A DNA stretch of 22,333 nucleotides from a virus, in IMG/VR virus record IMGVR_UViG_3300020185_002465, positions 1-22,333 of that record; one strand, 5' to 3'. The position numbers and the translations under genes are program-made. Of this stretch, positions 1 through 6,709 are shown in pieces. How positions within the stretch are numbered: position 1 is the stretch's first letter; every line of letters begins with the position of its first letter. The notes beneath the pieces are model-generated. The model saw nothing but the letters and a program-made list of their open reading frames with translations, was not told where the DNA came from and did no database searches.

Positions 1-8
1 ATATATAA

Positions 9-30
9 TATGAATAAACTCTTATTCATA
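9..30 (-). repeat. Perfect inverted repeat at predicted transcript 5' end
   Basis: A perfect inverted repeat has 9-bp arms (TATGAATAA at 9-17 and its complement at 22-30) and a 4-nt loop. It begins where transcription from the promoter at 36-64 should start, about position 29, so the RNA would open with a hairpin, or the DNA could be an operator. No U-run follows, so it does not look like a terminator. On the minus strand an ATG at 29-27 opens a frame running off the left edge (MNKSLFILY...), so a leaderless gene start is also possible. Confidence 0.5.
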
Positions 31-35
31 CTACA

Positions 36-64
36 ATTATACTATATTAAGTGATTGTTGTCAA
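36..64 (-). promoter_or_regulatory. Sigma70-type promoter (consensus -35 and -10)
   Basis: On the minus strand TTGACA (64-59) is followed by an exact 17-bp spacer and TATAAT (41-36), a full consensus match in both boxes. It would drive the gene beyond the left edge of the window. It lies just past the stop codon of the HNH gene and belongs to a family of nine near-identical promoters in this window. Confidence 0.85.
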
Positions 65-70
65 GTGATT

Positions 71-610
71 TTATGCAACCATATTTACATATTCATCTGG
101 CCAGTTTAGATATTTTAGCCAAATTTCATGCTTTATGTTTAATGTAAAATTTTTACTTCCATACATTTGATAAAAACTGGGTTTATCTGGCATAACTTTG
201 GGTACAATATTTGAATTATTTCCTTTACTATGATTGCATTTTTTACACGCACTTACGATATTATGCCAATTTGTTCTGCCACCCTTACTTCTTGGTAATA
301 TATGATCAAGTGTTAAATCTTTCTTATTGAATGTATTATGACAATATTGACATGTATATCTGTCACGTATAAAAACATTTGCTCGGCAGAAATTAATTGT
401 GCCAGAGTGTGGCATGTATTCCCTAACACAAATAACACTAGGTACATGCATACTATGATTAACTGACCTTACAGTCCAATCATGCCATTCAAGTACATTT
501 ATCTTATCTAACCAGATAAGTTTTATACTCTCTTGCCAGGTTAAAGTTGATAACGGTGTCACGCTTAACGGCGCACCATTAGCATTCAATAATAGTGTAT
601 CATTGCTCAT
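71..610 (-). CDS. HNH endonuclease
   Basis: This is a 179-residue protein with a clear HNH nuclease domain in its middle and C-terminal half. A C-x2-C pair (CQYC, residues 87-90), the DH dyad (D102-H103), a WHN segment (115-117) and a second C-x2-C (CKKC, 122-125) form the metal-bound beta-beta-alpha fold. The N-terminal about 80 residues match, from memory, the leader of a widespread family of stand-alone HNH proteins rather than an intron homing enzyme. No split host gene is visible around it, although free-standing phage HNH genes can still be mobile. The ATG lies only 6 nt downstream of a TATAAATA element, which would give a very short or absent leader. Its biological role (DNA cleavage, recombination or packaging) cannot be told from the sequence. 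Confidence 0.85.
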   Translation of the reverse strand: MSNDTLLLNANGAPLSVTPLSTLTWQESIKLIWLDKINVLEWHDWTVRSVNHSMHVPSVICVREYMPHSGTINFCRANVFIRDRYTCQYCHNTFNKKDLTLDHILPRSKGGRTNWHNIVSACKKCNHSKGNNSNIVPKVMPDKPSFYQMYGSKNFTLNIKHEIWLKYLNWPDEYVNMVA

Positions 611-615
611 AATTA

Positions 616-623
616 TATTTATA
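616..623 (-). promoter_or_regulatory. Possible T4-type late promoter TATAAATA
   Basis: The minus strand reads TATAAATA, the T4 late-promoter consensus, in the 24-bp gap between the metallopeptidase/VWA gene and the HNH gene. Transcription would begin almost at the HNH ATG, which is unusual, and the region is AT-rich, so chance is possible. Confidence 0.35.
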
Positions 624-634
624 CTTATATTTTA

Positions 635-1969
635 CTATGATTCGTAATATGTGTATTCGCCAAATGGTGGCACAATATGCTGTGAGCCATGAATAACAAA
701 CAAAGTTTCACAATACGCAGGATTACCCCAACTACCAAATGGCATACCATCAGTAAACATGATAAACTTATCCGGTTCAATTTGATTTTCTTCCATGAAG
801 TCCCAATTACAAGCAAAATCTGTTCCTCCGCAGCCAATAATTTCATACTCTTTTAATTCTTCTGAATTCATTGGTGTAAATTCTTTAAATGATTCGGGAT
901 ATACATGAGTATCAAAAGTCCATATTTTTAAACGGAAATCTTGAAATTGTTGCATGATTCCATAAATTTCTCCCAAGAAGTCACGGATCATATCTTTAGA
1001 TATAGAACCAGATACATCAATACCTATTGCAGCATCTACCATAACTTCATTGTCCATACCTGGTAGATAGATACCCATACTACGTGATTTGCGAGATTGC
1101 CGCATCCATGTAAAATCTGCTTTTTGAGAACTTTGGATACTTAGATTAATATATTCACGCCAGTCCATTTTCGGTTCTGTCATATCTTTAATCATACGCT
1201 TGATATCACCAGGAAGATTGCCAGCACCAGATGCTTGAGCGGCCTGTAATACAGCCTGTTTCATTTGGTCTTTAATTTCTTTGGCTTCTTCTTTTGAAAT
1301 TTTGATAGGAGCTTTACGTCCAGTGGGATCATTTTCGCCACTGCCATTACCTTCACTATCACCGAACATATGTTCATCAAGTGTGTCAGTATCACTAAAA
1401 TCTTTTCCATCTTTTTGTTGTTGTAAGAGGTCACGATATATTTCTTCGGTATATGATTTGTAATATTTGCGGTCATACAATGCTTGCTTTGGCATTGTGC
1501 CGATTTTTGATTCTACTGTTGCCTGATTGACTTTATAATCAGCAGCAATATTCCACAACTTTGCATCACGCTCGTCTTCTACGAAGTCCATTAAACGACT
1601 GCCAATACCACAATGATCATATACACAGTGAAATACCTCATGTCCTACAATGAAGTCAATTTCTTCGGGTGTCATAGTGCGGAAGAAATCTGAATTATAA
1701 TAGAAATGTTTACCATCTACTGCGGCTGTTGGGCACCATTCTGCCTCAACAAGTTTCAAACGTGTAGCAAGTGTACCAAAGAAGGGATGTTTAATCAATA
1801 GACGAACACGTCCTGAAACAATCATTTCTTTAACTTCATTATCAGTATATTCGAATACTACAGGTTCTTCAGAATTTTCATCGATTTCTATACCGTTTTC
1901 CTTTAAAAGGTCATCAAATACTGCATTGAAATCATCTTCAGTTGTAATTTTTTCTGGTTCGATACGCAT
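635..1969 (-). CDS. Metallopeptidase-like / VWA-domain protein (DUF2201 type)
   Basis: This 444-residue protein has two parts. The N-terminal half carries an HEVFH zinc motif (residues 110-114) inside a helix with downstream His117/His119-region residues and an IAADYKVN segment (141-148), typical of the DUF2201 N-terminal putative metallopeptidase domain. A polar Gly/Asp/Glu-rich linker (about 190-225) follows. The C-terminal half (about 310-430) is a von Willebrand A-type domain with the MIDAS motif D318-V-S-G-S, a GGTD segment (381-384) and a TDG turn (406-408). Such proteins usually work with a MoxR AAA+ ATPase, and that gene lies directly upstream, although a terminator and a fresh promoter separate the two. 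The probable role is ATPase-assisted remodelling or cleavage of a target protein; the target is unknown. Confidence 0.85.
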   Translation of the reverse strand: MRIEPEKITTEDDFNAVFDDLLKENGIEIDENSEEPVVFEYTDNEVKEMIVSGRVRLLIKHPFFGTLATRLKLVEAEWCPTAAVDGKHFYYNSDFFRTMTPEEIDFIVGHEVFHCVYDHCGIGSRLMDFVEDERDAKLWNIAADYKVNQATVESKIGTMPKQALYDRKYYKSYTEEIYRDLLQQQKDGKDFSDTDTLDEHMFGDSEGNGSGENDPTGRKAPIKISKEEAKEIKDQMKQAVLQAAQASGAGNLPGDIKRMIKDMTEPKMDWREYINLSIQSSQKADFTWMRQSRKSRSMGIYLPGMDNEVMVDAAIGIDVSGSISKDMIRDFLGEIYGIMQQFQDFRLKIWTFDTHVYPESFKEFTPMNSEELKEYEIIGCGGTDFACNWDFMEENQIEPDKFIMFTDGMPFGSWGNPAYCETLFVIHGSQHIVPPFGEYTYYES

Positions 1970-1999
1970 GTAATTTCCCTTTTCATTTACTCAAATAGT

Positions 2000-2028
2000 A
2001 ATATAGCATCTATTATTTAGATTGTCAA
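2000..2028 (-). promoter_or_regulatory. Sigma70-type promoter for metallopeptidase/VWA gene
   Basis: TTGACA (2028-2023), a 17-bp spacer ending in an extended -10 TGC, then TATATT (2005-2000). It lies 31 bp upstream of the ATG at 1969 and immediately downstream of the terminator at 2031-2055, so this gene is transcribed separately from the MoxR gene. Confidence 0.85.
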
Positions 2029-2030
2029 GA

Positions 2031-2055
2031 AAAAAGGGCATCTAGTGCCCTTTTT
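2031..2055 (-). terminator. Rho-independent terminator after MoxR gene
   Basis: A perfect 10-bp stem (AAAAAGGGCA / TGCCCTTTTT) closes a 5-nt loop, with flanking A and T runs. It starts 6 bp past the MoxR stop codon. The structure is symmetrical and could act in both directions, but all genes here run leftwards. Confidence 0.88.
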
Positions 2056-2060
2056 ATTAA

Positions 2061-3188
2061 TTAAGTATTATGAGCATCAATAATTAGTTTACCATACTTT
2101 TTGAAAAACTTTTCAATACAAGGAACTTTGCGTGGCTCTAGTGGAAGTTTATAAACTTTAAGTGCAGTCCGACCACCAAGTACGGTCATTTCTGTTTCAA
2201 AGTTATCCATCATAAAGTTGAAGAAATTGTTAGCCATTTTGTATAACTCATCCATTTTTTCTTTGCCGTTACGGTCTAAAAAATCTTTAAGTTCGTAGCA
2301 TAGTGAAGCAGTTAGTGAGAACATGGCAGATATTTCACGTGCTTCCGGTGTTAATGTAGTAACTGTGCCATTTAAGATGTCAGTTGGATTAGGAAGTTTG
2401 CCTGCAATTGCACGATGTGCCATAAACTTAGTAGCGATACCATCGCCCACTGTGCCAGAAATCAAGTCATGCAAACGACTATCAGTGATTTGCTCACCTG
2501 GCATTGGGAGCATTTGAGATACGAAAGTCCATGAACGAGGAGTTGCAAATGCCCGCGATGCAGTGCGAGGATCAAAGCTCATTAGATCCATTTTATTAGC
2601 AGTAACATAACCTACGACTTCTGCATCTATATTATTCTCAAGTGCCCAAGTCTGCCAATCTTCAAAATCAGTTGTCATTTCAAGGTGAACAAAGCGGTTA
2701 GCAAGTGCAGTAGGCATACGATACGCAACCCCACGGTCACTTTCACGGTTACCTGCAGCAACGATTAGAACATTTTCAGGAAGTTTATAGTTACCTAGAC
2801 GCCGATTAAGAATTAACTGATATGCTGCTGCTTGTACTGATTGCGGTGCCTGATTCATTTCATCTAAGAATAAAACAATACAATCAAACTGGTCAGCAAG
2901 TTCTTGAGTGGGAAGATCAGCAGGCGGTAACCATTCCATCAGTCCAGTCTCAATATTTGGAACAGGAATACCACGCAAGTCTGTGGGCTCCATAAGTGCA
3001 AGCCGCATATCAATCATATATCCTGATCGTTCTTGTGTAATAGAACTTACAATTTCAGATTTTCCAATGCCCGGAGGTCCCCAAATAAAGACAGGACGCT
3101 TTCGATTCATTGCATAGTTAACTTCTTCACGAATATCACTTGGGCGAACTAAACGAACATCCATATCATGAGTTGAAACTTGTACCAT
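2061..3188 (-). CDS. MoxR-family AAA+ ATPase
   Basis: This is a 375-residue AAA+ ATPase. Walker A is GPPGIGKS (residues 37-44), Walker B is VLFLDE (105-110), a sensor-1 region reads VLIVAAGNRESD, and ALANRF carries a likely arginine finger. The order and the NQAPQSVQAAAYQL segment after Walker B match the MoxR group of chaperone-like ATPases. MoxR proteins are typically paired with VWA-domain partners (as in RavA-ViaA), and a VWA/metallopeptidase gene follows. It has its own promoter at 3228-3256. Some T4-like phages carry a CobS-type ATPase of the same broad superfamily. Here the neighbour favours a MoxR-VWA pair over cobalt chelation. What it remodels is not visible in the sequence. Confidence 0.88.
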   Translation of the reverse strand: MVQVSTHDMDVRLVRPSDIREEVNYAMNRKRPVFIWGPPGIGKSEIVSSITQERSGYMIDMRLALMEPTDLRGIPVPNIETGLMEWLPPADLPTQELADQFDCIVLFLDEMNQAPQSVQAAAYQLILNRRLGNYKLPENVLIVAAGNRESDRGVAYRMPTALANRFVHLEMTTDFEDWQTWALENNIDAEVVGYVTANKMDLMSFDPRTASRAFATPRSWTFVSQMLPMPGEQITDSRLHDLISGTVGDGIATKFMAHRAIAGKLPNPTDILNGTVTTLTPEAREISAMFSLTASLCYELKDFLDRNGKEKMDELYKMANNFFNFMMDNFETEMTVLGGRTALKVYKLPLEPRKVPCIEKFFKKYGKLIIDAHNT

Positions 3189-3227
3189 TATGATTCTCTT
3201 TCTATTTTGATTACTACTATAACTTAT

Positions 3228-3256
3228 AGTATAGCGTAGTTGAATTGTACTGTCAA
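3228..3256 (-). promoter_or_regulatory. Sigma70-type promoter for MoxR gene
   Basis: TTGACA (3256-3251), exactly 17 bp, then TATACT (3233-3228). The predicted leader is about 33 nt. The -35 box sits 8 bp past the stop codon of the upstream 102-residue ORF. Confidence 0.88.
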
Positions 3257-3263
3257 GAACTTT

Positions 3264-3572
3264 TTAAGACTGGAGAGGAGATGCTGGTATTGCATTTTCT
3301 ACTAGAAAAGCACGGTAACCTTCGTCAACATCCATTAACTCATTTTGCCATTCTTTCCATGTCATGGCTTCTATCGGAAACTCTTTGCAATACAGATCAT
3401 TTACCATATATTTTGCAGCAATAAATGCCATAGCATCTTGTGGACGTTCTACATCTTTCACAATATATTCATTGCCGCCCTTCATTTTCCAGTAAGCATT
3501 ACCATTTGAAAATTTGCCATCTGCTGAATGTGCACCATAATTTTCTAGAATTTGTGTTTTAACAACAAACAT
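3264..3572 (-). CDS. Hypothetical phage protein, 102 aa
   Basis: I do not recognise this small protein. It begins MFVVKTQILENYGAHS and has a mixed alpha/beta composition with several aromatic residues (WKEWQNE, YRAFL), no signal peptide and no transmembrane segment, so it is probably a soluble cytoplasmic protein. An AAGGG ribosome-binding site lies about 7 nt before the ATG. Its own promoter lies at 3604-3632, and another separate promoter follows for the MoxR gene, so it appears to be a single-gene unit. It resembles the style of small conserved ORFs of marine T4-like phages, but I cannot assign a function. Confidence 0.75.
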   Translation of the reverse strand: MFVVKTQILENYGAHSADGKFSNGNAYWKMKGGNEYIVKDVERPQDAMAFIAAKYMVNDLYCKEFPIEAMTWKEWQNELMDVDEGYRAFLVENAIPASPLQS

Positions 3573-3603
3573 ATCATATCCCTTTATTACTGTCTATATA
3601 TTC

Positions 3604-3632
3604 TTTATATAGTGATTCGTTTAGAATGTCAA
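3604..3632 (-). promoter_or_regulatory. Sigma70-type promoter for 102-aa ORF
   Basis: TTGACA (3632-3627), 17 bp, TATAAA (3609-3604). The predicted leader to the ATG at 3572 is about 25 nt. Confidence 0.82.
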
Positions 3633-3638
3633 GAGGAA

Positions 3639-3646
3639 TATTTATT
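3639..3646 (-). promoter_or_regulatory. Possible late promoter AATAAATA
   Basis: The minus strand reads AATAAATA, fitting the NATAAATA late pattern, just upstream of the sigma70-type promoter of the 102-aa ORF and overlapping the stop codon of the 120-aa ORF. A gene with both early- and late-type promoters would be expected to be expressed throughout infection. The element is short and AT-rich. Confidence 0.25.
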
Positions 3647-4007
3647 ATTGTGTGTATTTTTTATTTTCGATCCATAAATCGAAATCGCTATCAAGTAATA
3701 AAAACTCTGCCGCTAATGATTCTTCAAAAATTATAAGTTTACCATTACGCAAATAATATGGGGTAGACATATATCTATCCAATTGTATTATTTGTGTTCC
3801 GGTTTCTATCATGTAAGCGGTTTGTAATTTAATAGTATAGGTATCAAATTGCCTAGACATTATATCCTTGCCCATCGTGGTCAATCTGAAATTATGATTT
3901 TCTTTTGTTGAACTAATAAAAATATCATTGGTTTTATATTCTTTTCTACCAGCACATTTACCTTTTGTATTTAAGTTTAGGTATGTTATTAATTCAGTTT
4001 TAGTCAT
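3645..4007 (-). CDS. Hypothetical protein, 120 aa
   Basis: I do not recognise this protein. It is polar with a basic N-terminal part (GKCAGRKEYK) and has predicted beta-rich stretches; there is no membrane segment or signal peptide. It starts 12 nt after the 96-residue ORF and has no clear Shine-Dalgarno sequence, so it may depend on translation of that upstream gene. The two genes probably share one transcript from the late-type element at 4338-4345. The reading frame is clean, with the amino acid make-up of a real protein. Function is unknown. Confidence 0.65.
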   Translation of the reverse strand: MTKTELITYLNLNTKGKCAGRKEYKTNDIFISSTKENHNFRLTTMGKDIMSRQFDTYTIKLQTAYMIETGTQIIQLDRYMSTPYYLRNGKLIIFEESLAAEFLLLDSDFDLWIENKKYTQ

Positions 4008-4019
4008 TGTAATGTTATG

Positions 4020-4310
4020 TTATTTCGGAGATAACTTTTGTCCCTTATCAAGCAAATAAACTTCAAAATCATCACATTTAAATAAATCATTTAGTTTTTC
4101 TGCTAAGTTATAAGCATGTCCAGGATTTGAAAAAGAGCACTTTTTATATTTCGGTCCCGGAAAGTTAATTAGACTATTAAGTGACCGTAAGTTGATTGCC
4201 TCACCTTTGTAAAATACAGCATATATTGCAGTCGCTTTAAGAACTTGTTCGCTTCTATATGTTTTAGAGTCTGTATACTCTAATATTATTGTTGGTTTAG
4301 GTCTTGCCAT
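4020..4310 (-). CDS. Hypothetical protein, 96 aa
   Basis: I do not recognise this protein. It is lysine-rich (MARPKPTIILEYTDSKTYR start, GPKYKKCSF and KGQKLSPK segments) and looks soluble. The pattern NPGHAYNLAEKLNDLFKCDDFEVYLLDKG suggests a compact alpha/beta fold, and its basic character might fit nucleic-acid binding, but that is only a guess. An AAGGAAT ribosome-binding site precedes the ATG. It is the first gene after the SbmA-like gene's terminator and is preceded by a GATAAATA late-type element, with no TTGACA promoter in the gap. Confidence 0.68.
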   Translation of the reverse strand: MARPKPTIILEYTDSKTYRSEQVLKATAIYAVFYKGEAINLRSLNSLINFPGPKYKKCSFSNPGHAYNLAEKLNDLFKCDDFEVYLLDKGQKLSPK

Positions 4311-4337
4311 GATATTTTATTCCTTAATTGTTAAGTA

Positions 4338-4345
4338 TATTTATC
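4338..4345 (-). promoter_or_regulatory. Probable late promoter GATAAATA
   Basis: The minus strand reads GATAAATA, matching the NATAAATA pattern of cyanophage/T4-like late promoters. It lies about 28 bp upstream of the ATG at 4310 and downstream of the terminator at 4379-4404. The gap of about 117 bp holds no TTGACA box, so this is the best promoter candidate for the two small ORFs that follow. Confidence 0.5.
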
Positions 4346-4378
4346 TAAATTTAACTATTATATGCTGATATAACGTAA

Positions 4379-4404
4379 AAAAAGCGCCCTAAAAGACGCT
4401 TTTT
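4379..4404 (-). terminator. Rho-independent terminator after SbmA-like gene
   Basis: An 8-bp stem (AAAAAGCG / CGCTTTTT) encloses a 10-nt loop, followed on the minus strand by further Ts (six or more in a row). It starts about 24 bp past the stop codon of the transporter gene and closes the protease-transporter operon. Confidence 0.8.
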
Positions 4405-4427
4405 AATTTTATATTGTAGTACTGTTA

Positions 4428-5465
4428 TTATGTCACAGCGTTATTATCTGCTTCATCAAGTACCTTGTTAAACTCTCTTAATCGTTTAATTACAGATTGA
4501 AAATCAACAATTGTTGTCCATCTATCGATAAAGAATGTTAATGCACCTTCTACTCTGCCAAATGCATTAAGCACTTGTATAAGCACACCGAATGTAATTA
4601 ACTGTGCAAAGTAACTTGGTGCTAATATTACAATAGCAACATTACCTGCTAGTAATGAAAAGCCAGTCTGCCAGATACCAAAGCCCATATAGTAATTGAA
4701 CAGGCGATAATAGTTACGTTTGATTGATGCAAACATTGGAAACAAGTCTTCTGATAAACGTTCTTTGAAATCATCTTCGCTGTGTACCAATTTTTTACGA
4801 AACTTTGCTTCGACAACTTGGTTTTTATACTCTAAGCCTGGTAATTTGATACCCAGTAAGAATGATAATAGTGTGCCGCCTATACTCATAATAAGTGCAG
4901 CCCATACTAGAAAGCCAGGAATAATTTGACCATTCCAAACCGGTAGACCCTCACTTAATGTCCACAATACGGGTAAGAAAGCAGCAAGAATGAAAATCTT
5001 ATTGACAAAACCAGTGAATAGTGATTGTAACGTTTTACCAAAGATCATTAGATCCTCTTGAATACGCTGTGAACCACCTTCGATTTTCGCTGTTGAGTTT
5101 TCCCAACGCTTTAGATAGTAGTGTGTATTTGCTTCTCTCCAACGGAATGTAAATCGCTGTGTTTGCCATGTGGCATATGTTGCCATTGGTACATAGATAA
5201 GAAGTATTTCTAAGAAACTAGGAACAGTGGTTGTTTCGTCCATACTGAACGTGATAAACTCCCATAGTCTAACTGGATTGAAACTCCAGAACAGCTCCCA
5301 AAATCTTGCTTCTTGTAGTGTTTGTATAGCATCATAAAACTCGCGGTTCCATGCGTTATAATAAACTAGAATTTGAACATTATACCATCCAATAAATAAC
5401 AGCCAAGCAAGCATTAGCCAAGCATATAGAAATTGCGATGGAGTCCAAAAGAAACTCTTTAGCAT
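4428..5465 (-). CDS. sbmA-like: SbmA/BacA-like peptide transporter
   Basis: This 345-residue, multi-spanning inner-membrane protein shares long signature stretches with E. coli SbmA as I remember it. [14 protein letters not shown] corresponds to EGAAQRVQEDTMRF, and [20 protein letters not shown] to [20 protein letters not shown], followed by a conserved SEDD segment. [23 protein letters not shown] and a C-terminal [18 protein letters not shown] also align. SbmA/BacA imports peptide antibiotics and modified peptides using the proton gradient and lacks an ATPase domain; none is present here. The protein lacks roughly the first 60 residues of SbmA (about one membrane segment), but an AGGAGG ribosome-binding site 8 nt before the ATG supports this start. 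It lies 31 bp after the ClpP-fold protease gene and ends at a terminator. A phage copy is unexpected. Confidence 0.9.
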   Translation of the reverse strand: [345 protein letters not shown]

Positions 5466-5496
5466 TTTGTAGTCCTCCTATTAGGCAACCTTATCC

Positions 5497-6369
5497 TTAT
5501 ACTGGATCAAGTGTTGCGGTAGTCAACCCCCAAAAATTTACATAGTTTGTTGCTAAAGAAATTAGTGCCGGTTTAGCTTCAAAATCAGTTGGTTTCAACC
5601 AATACATTGTTTGATTTGGGATTTGTATGAACAATTTACGAACTTCTGGATCATCCACACCTAGTTCTTCCAATAATCCCAAGAGATTACTAGCAGTGCG
5701 ATATGCTCCTGATTCTGCCTGTCTTGCCGGCATTCTATTAATAAATTGTTCTGGCGTGCCGGGTCCGTGAATACCAAACCATACATCGCCTATAAGATAT
5801 CTTCTATCTCCGCCCAAAAATATAAGACCACATGCACTTGCACATACTGTTTTATTTTTTAGGTGGTCGATATCTAATTCATCTCCTACGTTGCCAGGAG
5901 AGTATATAATTTTGCCTTCGGCATTCATTACTGGTGTATCACGAACTACTGTTACAACATTTCTTAGTTTGAAATGTGCTGCAATACATGAACCTTCTGC
6001 AAGATTGCCGCCAGGGCTTTCTAAAATAACAGTAAAGTCCATCGGCATATTAAGTACAATACGGTCACAGTCGCCACTACCAACACTACCAGTTAATGTG
6101 TATAAGAAATCATCTATCTTAGTAAAATTTAAATGCTTTTCTTGTTCTGCTTGTAGTTTTTCTGCCTGGACAGATGCATCATTTAGTCTTTTATATTCTA
6201 CTATATATAAATTTACATAATTTTTTATATGCATTCCGCCCAGTACTATAACTGCTAAAATTAGTAATAAGTATAACGGTTTAGAAATAAGTTTTCTTAA
6301 TTGTTTATAAATCCAAGTTGATTTTATTGTTAAAATTACGACTTCACGTGCTTTACTTAGATATTTCAT
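5497..6369 (-). CDS. Membrane-anchored ClpP/SppA-fold serine protease (COG3904-like)
   Basis: This is a 290-residue protein. Residues 31-46 form one transmembrane helix after a basic N-terminus, followed by a charged, helical stalk (about 55-80) and a ClpP/crotonase-fold domain. Fold signatures are ESPGGNLAEGS (117-127), the nucleophile elbow CASACG (Ser178), GGDRRYLIGD and GIHGP (His201). Together they parallel the Ser-His pair of ClpP and of predicted periplasmic proteases of the COG3904 type. The positive-inside rule places the domain in the periplasm. The chain is longer than ClpP (about 200 residues) because of the anchor and the tail. It is the first gene of a two-gene unit with the SbmA-like transporter, behind a GATAAATA late-type element and an AAGGAAT ribosome-binding site. 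The substrate is unknown. Confidence 0.8.
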   Translation of the reverse strand: MKYLSKAREVVILTIKSTWIYKQLRKLISKPLYLLLILAVIVLGGMHIKNYVNLYIVEYKRLNDASVQAEKLQAEQEKHLNFTKIDDFLYTLTGSVGSGDCDRIVLNMPMDFTVILESPGGNLAEGSCIAAHFKLRNVVTVVRDTPVMNAEGKIIYSPGNVGDELDIDHLKNKTVCASACGLIFLGGDRRYLIGDVWFGIHGPGTPEQFINRMPARQAESGAYRTASNLLGLLEELGVDDPEVRKLFIQIPNQTMYWLKPTDFEAKPALISLATNYVNFWGLTTATLDPV

Positions 6370-6398
6370 AAACTATATTCCTTATTGGTATTATAGTA

Positions 6399-6406
6399 TA
6401 TTTATC
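6399..6406 (-). promoter_or_regulatory. Probable late promoter GATAAATA for protease-transporter operon
   Basis: The minus strand reads GATAAATA about 30 bp upstream of the protease ATG at 6369, immediately after the stop codon of the 100-residue ORF. It is the same octamer, at nearly the same distance, as the one upstream of the ORF at 4310. No TTGACA box is present in this gap. Confidence 0.5.
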
Positions 6407-6709
6407 TTAATTCCATCCATCGTTATTGTCTTCTGGTAATTCTGGAGTTGATGGTGCTGCATTTTGTTTATTATACAATTCCATTTGTCTTTGGAATTCT
6501 TCTTTTGTAACACATTGTGCTGTCTTATACATTTTGTATTCTAGATCCATAGTGAAACCTGCTGGTGGTGTTACTACATATTGTACATATTCTTGGCATC
6601 TATCCATACTTGGAAATGGCATAAATTGATATAGTGGTTGTCCTAATGGAATTTGAAATATAGAAACTACAAAGTGTCCTATAATCATAACTGCGTTAAA
6701 ATCTGGCAT
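6407..6709 (-). CDS. Hypothetical protein with hydrophobic N-terminus, 100 aa
   Basis: I do not recognise this protein. Residues about 6-20 are hydrophobic and could be a membrane anchor or an atypical signal sequence, although no positive charge precedes them. Two cysteines (C38, C66) in the next part could form a disulfide if the protein is exported. The C-terminal tail is Pro/Glu/Asn-rich and ends NNDGWN. It overlaps the 63-residue gene by one base (TAATG), implying translational coupling, and sits just before the protease-transporter pair, so an envelope role is possible but unproven. Confidence 0.68.
   Translation of the reverse strand: MPDFNAVMIIGHFVVSIFQIPLGQPLYQFMPFPSMDRCQEYVQYVVTPPAGFTMDLEYKMYKTAQCVTKEEFQRQMELYNKQNAAPSTPELPEDNNDGWN

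Noticed and set aside
71-610. HNH gene as part of a homing intron or intein
   Set aside because: No interrupted gene or splice-like structure flanks it, and its N-terminal domain looks like that of stand-alone HNH proteins.
4428-6369. Protease-transporter pair as bacterial contamination or a prophage boundary
   Set aside because: Strand, gene spacing, promoter style and AT content continue unchanged on both sides, so I treat it as part of the phage, although assembly checks would be needed to exclude a chimera.
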